Assembly: GCA_003550305.1 (NCBI GenBank)
Contig: QKYT01000050.1
Coordinates: 24,664-88,663, forward strand
From: Glomus cerebriforme
Taxonomy: Eukaryota; Glomeromycota; Glomeromycetes; Glomerales; Glomeraceae
Direction of reading: 5' to 3'
Length of the DNA: 64,000 nt
Position numbers and translations under genes: made by a program. Below are positions 46,864 through 56,149 of this stretch, piece after piece; the stretch's first letter is position 1, and every line of letters starts with the position of its first letter. A model generated the notes under the pieces. It worked only from the letters and a program-made list of their open reading frames with translations, was not told where the DNA came from and ran no database searches.

Positions 46864-47723
46864 CTAAGTTTTCATCCATAATTGTAATAATCTTGCAAAT
46901 TCAAAGCTTAACCCAATAACTACAGTGGAACATATTATAACCATCGGCGTTTTGATCCTTTTAAGTAATGAAAACAATAATAATACAAATGGTAAATATG
47001 CTCCCTATTTATATAAAAAAAAATTGTTAAATTTTAAAATGTAAAATAACGAACTTATAATTTTATTTACCTTGAATTTTATGCCAAAAAAAAATTGTAA
47101 CTCTTCTGTAATGTTGGGACCATGTGTATATAATTGCCATTATTAAACTTTGACTAAATAATGCTGCTTTAAAATACGATCCTGCTATTTGTGATAAAAG
47201 AATAAATTAGAAATTTATTAAAAATAATTTTTGTAAATGAATAAATAGATTTCTTCATTAAAATAGTTGAACATCAATATAAATGAAGTTAATAAATAAA
47301 TTCACTTTATCTATAGAACAATTTGCAAATAATAAAAGGATACTAGTATTGTTAAAGCCTCAAACAGCAGGAAAATAATATAATCTGCGGGTCTTCACAG
47401 AAAATTTTGCGGTTTCGACTTCTTAGAATGTTGATATAATAAATATAACTGAAATGCTCCGTCGAACCCAATCGGAAGACGGAAAAATGACGCGTAAATT
47501 CTCCATAATTCATGAACTAATGAAATATAAACATTGCCTTGTTTAATTATAAATAAAGAAGCCTTATTTAAAGGAAAGTTAGAATAGTTATGCATACCCG
47601 TAATTCATAAAGAGGTACCGTAAACATAGTTGGGGCTAACACTGCTGATGCTAGAAAAAAATTTGTAAATAAAAATTTTGTACATAATGGTATTCTATTA
47701 TACCAAGCTGTTAATTCATCCAT
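46864..47723 (-). pseudogene. Second derlin-like copy, broken
   Basis: Tandem paralogue of 45049-46100. Exon 1 47598-47723 (MDELTAWYNRIPLCTKFLFT). Exon 2 holds HELWRIYASFFRLPIGFDGAF, but an in-frame TGA stands where copy 1 has the GGA glycine codon of SGRTADY; ADYIIFLLFEALTIL continues after it. Exon 3 (SQSLIMAIIYTWSQHYRR) needs a one-base frame change before FFFGIKFK. Exon 4 46864-47004 starts GAYLPFVLLLF and ends in a shorter, different tail. One nonsense change and one frame break together make a pseudogene likely. Confidence 0.72.
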
Positions 47724-48299
47724 TTGCTTTTTTTAAAAAAAAAAAATAACTTGGTTGTTGCAGAAATTGAAAACCATTGACAGTACTCAAATTTGTAAAC
47801 AAGACGTGTTAATTATTCGATTATCAATGTATTTATGATGTTATCTTCGTAAAAATTACTTTTTTGACTCTCCCGTACATATAATAATCAAGATACGCGA
47901 GCAAGAAAGTAAAGTCATTTGCGTTATCTATTTGTCTTGTGACATTTTATATATAAATATAAACAAATATAATTCGGTACAAAAAAATTTGGACTTGATC
48001 ATCGTTCTTATATCATATGATCAATGTTTAAACATCATATATTGTCGTACATAATCCTCAAATGTATAATCTTTTGCTGCTATACTCATGACTAAATTAG
48101 AAACCATTTAGATTTCAAAATTTTGATCAATGACAATTTCTTTAGTCCTTCATTTTTGGAGGAAAATCATTGAATAATTCAAAGTACGGTGATATAGTAA
48201 AGTAATTTTTTAACAGGGTCCGAAGTGTTTAGAGATTACTTTTATAATGATATGAAAGAAAGTTATAAAAATAGCTTCTTTTACAAAAAATTAATTCTT
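47724..48299. other. Gene-free stretch
   Basis: AT-rich spacer upstream of the derlin copies, no supported feature. Confidence 0.4.
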
Positions 48300-50300
48300 T
48301 CATATTAAATGGAGATTAAATCAATTTTTAATATGCGCTTATTGAGAATTTCAAAATGTAAAATAGCTCATCATTACAGTTTTCTTCAATATACGAATGG
48401 TTCCATAAACAAGTTCTAAATCGTTTTTACAAAAAATTTTTAGCGTATATGTTTACTTTATGTAAACAAATAGTATATCCTTTCAATCGAATGATTTAAT
48501 TAAAAATCAAATAATAGGAAGAATTTGAGAAATAATTAATATACGCGATAATGTTTATATTAAAACACAATTACGAAATAGATCCATTATATTTTTATCA
48601 CAATTAACCTCGTTAGATAATCGATCATTATTACCATAGTACACTATTACTACAAAACAATTTTTTAACGCCAGAAGACTAAATGGTTTCGTTCTCTTGA
48701 AACAAAAGTTTCCAATTTTTACACAACAACTTAATATCAACTCGAGCGAATTCTATTCCCTTTATATCTTCAAATTTTAATTCACATAATATTAAATTTT
48801 CTGAATTTCATAATAGACGTAAAGAATTTATTTTATATTGGGATTCTAATTTATTAATACTTTTATAATTGGTCGTATTTTTACAAAAAATTATTTAACT
48901 CAACAATTTTCGTTCGAACATTGGTTAATTGACAATAATAATTCTAATTTTTCATTACAAAAATTTATAATTAGAAAATGTTAAGGTTGTAATTATAATA
49001 ATCCTTCGATCAACGGACATTCACATATTAATTGTGCTAATATTTTTCCTTCATATTTACCTATAATTTTACCAACTTGTCATATTTCTTCGTTAGAACA
49101 AATAATTTTTTATCCTTTATTTGAATTACATGAAAAGTAAAACACCATTTATTATTCATTAATAATATTATTTCATATCACCTTCTTTCAACTATTAACT
49201 CTAATATAGACCATAACAATAAATCTATCGAAAAATTAATCGATAACATAGATATCAAACAACAACTTTTATCGCTACGAACTCAATTATCACAACATAC
49301 TATCTTAGAATTTTATACTGATGGTTCGCTAATAGAAACTAGTTCAGTTAATTATTCTATGACATATGGGTTCATACAAACATCTCCTTTGGCTCCAAAT
49401 ATCCAATTTATTACTAAAATTACAAATTGGCCTTCTTCTTTACGCGCTGAATTAGCTGCTGTAGTGTTAGCAATTATTATTTCCCCAATAGTCACAATTA
49501 ATACTGATAGTCAATCATTAATTAATCACTTTTTGACTCTACAAAAATTTCCTTTAACTTCGTATCGAAACATTTTTAAACAAAATTCTTCCCCTTTATT
49601 ATGGAATATGCTTTTCGAAATGATTTCGACGAACAAATTAACAGTTCATTTTAATAAAATTCGAACACATTCAGATAATATATTCAACAACAAAATTGAC
49701 GAATTAATCAAAAATTCGCATTCTATATTAACTTATATAAATTTTATTCCCCCAACTTTTATCAAATATCCAAATTATTCCTAAATCGAATAATATTCTA
49801 ATTGATACTCATCTTCGCAAATTTATTACACAAATTTCTAATTGTCAAAATTTCTACAGAAAATTAATTTTTAAAGTAGATTGGAATGCTACTTTTAAAT
49901 ACTTGAAAATCACATAAAATTAAATTCCTCATTGAAGAACTTCCGACTGTCGAACATCTCAAGAAAAATCGTCCAGATTTATATAATAATTGGTATTGTC
50001 CTTTATGCTCACACAATACTAATAAAACAAAAAGAAACCTTTCACCATATATTTCATCGTACACATAACGCTTGTAAAATACACTTAAAAACAAACAACA
50101 ACTTTTCAATATTATTTCGCAACAAAAATATAATTCTTCATCTCCTTTAATCATAAATACAAATCATTTATCTTCCCTTTGGTCTATTAATAATATAAAT
50201 GATTTAAATTTTATTGACATTATCAAAGGTATTATTTCGAAAGATTTAGTAAATTTTGTTAATTCTTTTATTAAAAATAGAAAATTTCTTTAGAACTAAT
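48300..50300 (+). mobile_element. Decayed non-LTR retrotransposon with RNase H domain
   Basis: Plus-strand coding remnants with several stops and frame changes. The best part (about 49131-49784) reads as a type-1 RNase H: FYTDGSLIETSS (Asp), SSLRAELAAVVLAI (Glu) and VTINTDSQSLINHF (Asp). Downstream in another frame, about 49910-50060, is a Cys/His segment IEELPTVEHLKKNRPDLYNN then WYCPLCSHN, typical of the C-terminus of LINE-like ORF2 in these fungi. Upstream pieces (FEHWLIDNNNSNFS, GHSHINC) fit the linker before RNase H. The reverse transcriptase is not visible, so the copy is 5'-truncated or fully decayed. Confidence 0.62.
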
Positions 50301-51560
50301 ATTTTCCTTTTATCATAACATTTATATAGATTTTATGGATATTATTTGGATTCCAAGATGTAATCGAATGATTAAATTAGAAAAATAGACAAAAAATTGA
50401 AATTCAATAGATCAAGTCAAAAACTAGATACGCTCCTTTAGATAAAAATACTAATAATGTTCCTTTATTATTAGAACAAAATAGTTTAGAAAATTAAATT
50501 TATTTTGGAGGAGAATTTCTGGATTTTTGACATATGATTTAACTATTTCGTAATTTTATTTAAAAAATTATTTACTTAAAATTGCGGGAAGGTTGGTAGT
50601 GATTATCATAGTTTAATCTTTTTTTGTAAGTAATTTTAATATTTTGTTTTTAAATATTACTTTAATAAAATTGAATAAAATCAATTAAGATAAAAGAAAA
50701 ATCGATAATTTTATCAGAAATCTGTTAATTTCCGTTTAAATAGGACCGTTCACATTTCATTTGAAGACATTGCGGGGTCATATTAATTTCGAATTTCTGG
50801 AACAATTAAGTAATTGACTGACTTTTTTTATTGGCTACTTATATTTATAATAATCTTTCTTAGTAAAGATTCAATATTTCGGTTGCTGCATAACTTGCTG
50901 TACTGATCAAATTATTTATCTGCCACCAATAAACAATAATAAATTAATTCACGAATCAACAAACAATTCTTTATATGAATTCAGTAACCACAAACCCAAT
51001 ATTTATCTCAGAATTCCAATAATATTACTTCTGCCTTTTAATAGAGTATTATGTGTTGTTAAACTGCGCCAAATACGGGTGATAAAATTGATTCGGTATT
51101 AATGTTTGCTTGTGTAACCATTGAATATATTTCCATTAGTTCTACACTTCTACAGTATACGGATATGAAGGATATACTGTATCATAAGTCCAGGTAATGA
51201 GAGTGTAAGTATTACAAGAAAACTTCGGAAGATCCGAAACATTGAAATTGAAATAAAAAAAATAAATCATGAGAAGTAGCAGCTAAAAAAACAAATTATT
51301 TCACGTGATGACATTTTATAGAGTCACTGTAACCAATAATTCTCGACCGATAAAAGTTAGAAATAAACAATTTTCTAAATTTATTTTGTTATAAAAAAAT
51401 TTTAATATCATATTTATGCTAGATTAATCATTTTATTATAATAGTTTCGTTGTTGTAAATGTGTAATACAAGAGGTGACGTTTAATAAAAATTTTTAATC
51501 GATTTCTATTGGTTCGTCAATGCATTATTCTTTTTTTTTAAAAAAGAAAATATTCTACAT
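50301..51560. other. 1.26-kb gene-free stretch
   Basis: AT-rich; no supported feature apart from the target site (51553-51560) of the next element. Confidence 0.4.
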
Positions 51561-51858
51561 TAAACTTGGGTGCCGAAACCTACCTATGCTTGGGATTCGG
51601 CATATGACGAAATGTTGATTCAGAAATTTGCCGAAATCCCAAATCGTTGCCGAAATCCAAAAATCCCAAATTTCGGTCATTTCCATATTGGAGNTTTGGN
51701 ATTTCGGCAACGGTTTGGGATTCCGGCATCGGTTTGGGATTTCGGCATCGATTTGGGATTTCGGCATAGGTTTGGGATTTGGGATTTCGGCAACTTGTAT
51801 ATGTCGAAAGGTATTTGGGATTCGGCATATANCCGAAACGTTTCGGCACCCAAGTTTA
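51561..51858. mobile_element. Foldback element C (298 bp) with perfect 8-bp target duplication
   Basis: The left end TAAACTTGGGTGCCGAAAC is the exact inverse of the right end GTTTCGGCACCCAAGTTTA. The target duplication TTCTACAT is at 51553-51560 and 51859-51866. The inside is filled with CCGAAATCCCAAAT units on the left and TTTGGGATTTCGGCA units on the right, so the whole folds back. No coding. Shares GGGTGCCG ends and the subrepeat style with elements A and B, but the core differs. Confidence 0.87.
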
Positions 51859-53546
51859 TTCTACATCATATGAGCGAGAACATGAGATGCGTGTAGGTTG
51901 GAATATAGATTTATATAGATTTAAAGAAGATTATATTTAAATTTTCAATTGTTTGAAATGTAAAAATCATTTTTAATTAATTTTTCTTCCGAAAATCGTC
52001 AAAAAAAATTTTGTATTATAAATAGAAATTCTGATATTTTTTTTTTAATTAATTGTTTATTATAAAAGATAGTATAATACATTTTTTTTTAAGAAATAAA
52101 AGAAAATAAAATAAACATATATATGAAAAATGACACTTTTTTAAGAACAAATTTCAATTATTTTGAGCCATTATTTTCCATTTTTACTAGCATAATATCT
52201 ACTACATCACGAATGTCGGCTTAATAACTGTAAATTAATGACTTGATGTTCTTCACTTCATTATTATCTCCTTTCATGTTTAAAATCTTTAACACTCGTG
52301 AACTTGATGCTTCCCATTTAATAATTGTACTTACATATTTTGTTGGTTTCCATTCATATTTTCACAGTTGAACGCAGTAATATTAATTTTTTTCCATTTG
52401 GTTGTTAATTATATTTGCAGTGAAATGGCAGTCACTTACTTAATTGTTGAATATTGTCATCCACTTGATTACCATAACCTGTTATGAACATCTGTTTATT
52501 TCAACTGTTGATTATAGTTGTATTAAAGGGATTCATCCACTTGGTTGTCATAATTCATCATGAACATTTATTTTATCCCATGTAACATTAACATTTAAAT
52601 GAAAATTATCCACTTGCTAACTCATCATATTTCCATACTTAGTATTTGCCTCTTTTGATGTTTACCTAAAATCACATAAGCAATGAAAAAAAGCAGTGCA
52701 ATTAATTATGGATGGCTTTCAACTTAAAATTCCATTTATAACACATACCTTATTCTTCATTTCTTTGTCATTATTTTCATTTCAAAGCTTTCAAATTATT
52801 TATGCATCTGTTATAAAGTTGTTATGTATTTTTGTTTGAGATTTCTTATTCTTGCTGCTTATCAAAATCTTTCATCATGATCTTTAGTCTTCATAAACAT
52901 AATAAGGAATTCTAGTCTAAACTAAACTAGTCAGTTAAGAGAGACTCATCCAACTGACCAGTTTTTCCTTGCCGGACAACTCGGACAACTCATATACAGT
53001 ATAAGGAAGTTAAAGAGAAAAACAAAATTATAGAAAATAAAAGCAAGACATAAATTTGTAAAATTTACTAAGGATGTGTCATGAGAATTATTACTATTTA
53101 CTTAATTCTTGATTATGACGCGTAAAAATATAAATATTCCTTTTTATAGATCGGCTCAAGAGTTTATTTTATTAGTTAACGTAGTAACAATATATAATTG
53201 ACTCGATCACACTGTTTAATATGGGGCGCCAGCACATCATTCTTTATCATAAACTAGGGAACGGTGAACCGTTATTGAGTCCGGAGTAAGAGAGTTTTGA
53301 TTATTGAACACATGATGAATGGGTGCTTACTTTATTAAGATCATTGCATAATAGGAACCAATAATCTATCGACTAAAAATTGAGCGGGCGGACAAACGTA
53401 CACCGGGCCTAGAAATATATAGTCCTACGCTAACGCTCTGGACTAATAAAAAATGTATATATATACAGTATGTTCAAATTCTTTCCTAGAAACTTCAAAT
53501 AAAAAAAGTAAAAATCAAACTTTTATTAACTATACTATTACAGGGA
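51859..53546. other. 1.7-kb gene-free stretch
   Basis: Contains two diverged copies of ATCCACTTG(G/A)TT... followed by TATGAACATCTG/CATGAACATTTA (about 52459 and 52548), a weak tandem repeat. Around 52910-53460 the sequence is less AT-rich (CCGGACAACTCGGACAAC, GGGGCGCCAGCACATC, GAGCGGGCGGACAAACG) and may be a fragment of an old element. No gene. Confidence 0.4.
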
Positions 53547-53610
53547 TCTGGGTCATTTCCCGACAATTATTTCACCGACAGTCATTTCACCGACAGGGTC
53601 ATTTCACAGA
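53547..53610. repeat. Fragment of the GGGTC hairpin family
   Basis: TGGGTCATTTCCCGACAATT then repeated ATTTCACCGACAG units, matching the left arm of the 35378-35702 element. It overlaps the stop codon of the Hsp20-like gene. Confidence 0.65.
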
Positions 53611-54658
53611 CAATCATATTTGATTCTTAGTCTTTTTAATTTTACATCAATTACTTTTGTTAATACTATCATGGCAATTCCTTTCATAAATTCAACCGTT
53701 GCTTCTTCATCTGGATTTATGCTATTTTTTTTTAAAAAAAAAAAAATAATTAATTTTTCAATCAAAGTGTTACAGATTCACCAATTAAAAAACTTACTAT
53801 TTAGGTAAATCTAATTTTAAAAAGACTTCGTCTTTAGGAAAACAAAAATTTCTTTTTAAACAATTTCCAAATTCTTCAATTATATCGTATTTAAATTTAA
53901 AATATACAATATTTGTATTGCATAAACTTAGTCCAATATTAAAATCTTCCTTTTTTACTCCAGGAATTTGTAAATATATAATAAATTTATCACTATGTTG
54001 GAATATATATATATGTTAATCAACAATAATAAAAAAATCAACAATAACAAAAATAAACCAACAACTATTAATACCTAGTTTCGAAAAGGTTATATAAATG
54101 TTCTGATGTTTGTAATTGTAATTGTGATGACATTTGTGATAATGGTTGTTGTGCAGTTATTGGTGTTTGTAGAGTTTCTACATCCTAAAATTTGAAAAAA
54201 AAAAATTAATATAAGCAAATTTTAATAACCATTATTAGTTTAATAATAACTTACTGCACCAAAGTGATTAACATTACTATAGAAAACATCATCAACATCA
54301 TCATCAATTTTAATTCGATCATCAAATCTAATAATTTTACTTTCCGATCCCGACAAATCTATTTCTTTCATGTAATAAAAAAAACGAATTTAACCAATTA
54401 GAAATAATCTTGGATTTCATTTCCTTCGGAGCATATTGATTCGTACTTTCAAAATATACCGATAATTCATCTTGATCGTGACAGCAATACCGCTTGTTTT
54501 TTCCTGTAAAATGAAAGAATAATAAATTAGCCTTTCGTGTATAATAAGCTTTCTATAACGAAAGGAATAATAAAAGTAGTCTTTCATAACGAAAGGAATA
54601 ATAAAAGTAGTCTTTCATAATGAAAGGAATAATTAAAAAATTAACCTTACTTACCCAT
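53604..54658 (-). CDS. Hsp20-like (alpha-crystallin domain) protein
   Basis: Six short exons rebuilt by frame: 54655-54658, 54447-54503, 54255-54358, 54075-54184, 53798-53992, 53604-53721; 588 nt, 195 residues. The last two exons read as an alpha-crystallin domain: DKFIIYLQIPGVKKEDFNI (beta2-3), FPKDEVFLKLDLPKYINPDE, then VEFMKGIAMIVLTKVI, which takes the place of the usual A-x-x-x-n-G-v-L-x-I-x-l-p-K. The N-terminal half is acidic and Gln/Ser-rich (DDDVDDVF, QLQLQTSEH). The first coding exon is only ATG G. The stop codon lies in the adjacent repeat. The gene may be a divergent small heat-shock protein or an Hsp20-fold cofactor. It is spread over exons too short to stand out, so the model needs transcript support. 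Confidence 0.6.
54549..54634. repeat. 31-32 bp tandem repeat, nearly three units
   Basis: Units CTTTC(T)ATAACGAAAGGAAT followed by AATAAAAGTAGT at 54549, 54581 and 54612 (last one partial). It lies inside intron 1 of the Hsp20-like gene. Each unit has the inverted pair CTTTC / GAAAG. Confidence 0.85.
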
Positions 54659-54905
54659 TATTTTTTTAATTATTTTTTTTAAAAAATAAAAAAAATACGC
54701 GAGAGATATGTTTTACGTGACAGTTTCAGTTTACGTGACGATTAAATATCATTTATGGTGATCGTGTGACGTCACTATTATTTTGGCACGTGATATTTAC
54801 TAATTAAATATGCACCACGTGAAAGCATGTGGCGCGCTCGTGATAAAGGTAAGATTTCATCACGACCCAGGCGTGACACCGGTGACGAAAGCTGACAATC
54901 CGTAA
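54659..54905. promoter_or_regulatory. CRE/E-box-rich upstream region of the Hsp20-like gene
   Basis: Within 250 bp upstream of the start lie a perfect GTGACGTCAC (54766-54775, CRE/ATF type), two CACGTG E-boxes (54787-54792, 54816-54821), and two TACGTGAC motifs (54713-54720 and 54732-54739). ACGTG cores are dense compared with the AT-rich surroundings. This fits bZIP or bHLH control but is an inference from motifs. Confidence 0.5.
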
Positions 54906-56149
54906 ACGTCAATCTAAATTTGAATACTTTTCTTAAGCTCAACTGGAAAACAGCTGCAGGAAAAAAATTTTCAAAAAAAAAAAAAAGTAAAATATATTTA
55001 TTATTAATAGCGCCGAGAAAATTTTTTGAAGAGACTGATGATGATTATCGCATAAAATGATTATTACGAATTAAATTGTTGAAATTCCTGTCCCTCTACC
55101 AAATCAATATTCAATCACCCAGCACCAGGTATATACATATGCATATAGTTTACTTAAACAAACTCATTGCGAGTAATTAGAGACAAGATGATAGATAAAG
55201 TCGTAAAGAATGTAAGAATGTAATGTCGATTTGAAATCATGAACTGATGAATAGAATTGATGGGATTGAATTAGTATATAAGAAACAACAAGAATAATCA
55301 ATAAAATTCTTGATGAATTATCGTATTTTTGGGTAACTTCAACGCTTTTAAAGTATTTAGAAATATAACAACGATTTTAATTAGTAAAAATGTATGATTA
55401 ATCTCTCTCTCCCACCGGACGCGTCTCAAAATATCTTGATTGTTTCAATCATTTATTATTTAAACGATTATTATTTACATACGAAAAAATTACAAATTAA
55501 CGAACAAAAATAAAATGAATTATAAAATGAAAAAAAAAATATACAAAAAAAAATAAAGTATGCATATTATGATATTACGCATTTATGCAAACTCCAAGAA
55601 ACAAAATTTGAAAAAGATCTAATCTTTAAATCGTTCATAAAAAAAAAAAAAAAGAAGTGGACGATTTTTTGATGGTCGTTAACAACGTCGTTTTATTCTA
55701 ATATTGAATATACCCCATACAGGCATACAATAATACAATAATAATTGTATAATATCGTGATGACGTCCAATTAATAAAAAAAGATCCAAATCTCATCGTT
55801 CCAAAATAACAACCAACCTTGCATTATGAACTTATAAAGATATAATATATAAATGATGCTAATTATGATATATTCTATAAAACAATTAAAGTAAATTATA
55901 TAGGTAATTAAAACTAAATTATCTGTTATGATTGGGTGAAAATGCTCGTGAATATTAAATGTATGTGTTAATGATAATATATATGAGAATTATATTACAT
56001 AAATTAAAAAATAAAAGGAAAAAAAAAAAGAAAGAAAATATTAAAATATATACACACTACAATCTGTTGACATCACAATTATCATCATGTTAAAAAAAAA
56101 GTAGACGTTTCAAATTACCGTTAGACACGGTTTCTTCCGAATCATTAAT
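54906..56149. other. 1.2-kb gene-free stretch
   Basis: AT-rich, with poly-A tracts (54973-54986, 55639-55653) and no supported gene. It contains the 3' flank of the F-box gene. Confidence 0.4.

Noticed and set aside
51555..51896. Four overlapping open frames on both strands with repeated R-N-P-K or G-F-R-H
   Set aside because: They come from the symmetric repeats of foldback element C and include ambiguous codons.
53221..53240. GGGGCGCCAGCACATC as the primer-binding site of an LTR retrotransposon
   Set aside because: No LTR pair, no matching 3' LTR and no gag-pol remnants next to it; a single short motif is not enough.
54359..54446. Frameshift at a T8 run in the Hsp20-like gene
   Set aside because: A GT-AG intron of 88 nt covers the run and restores the frame, so no error needs to be assumed.
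54549..54634. TTTC...GAAAG repeats as heat-shock elements for the Hsp20-like gene
   Set aside because: The spacing between TTC and GAA is five bases, not the two of a standard heat-shock element, and the repeats lie in an intron. Kept only as a tandem repeat.
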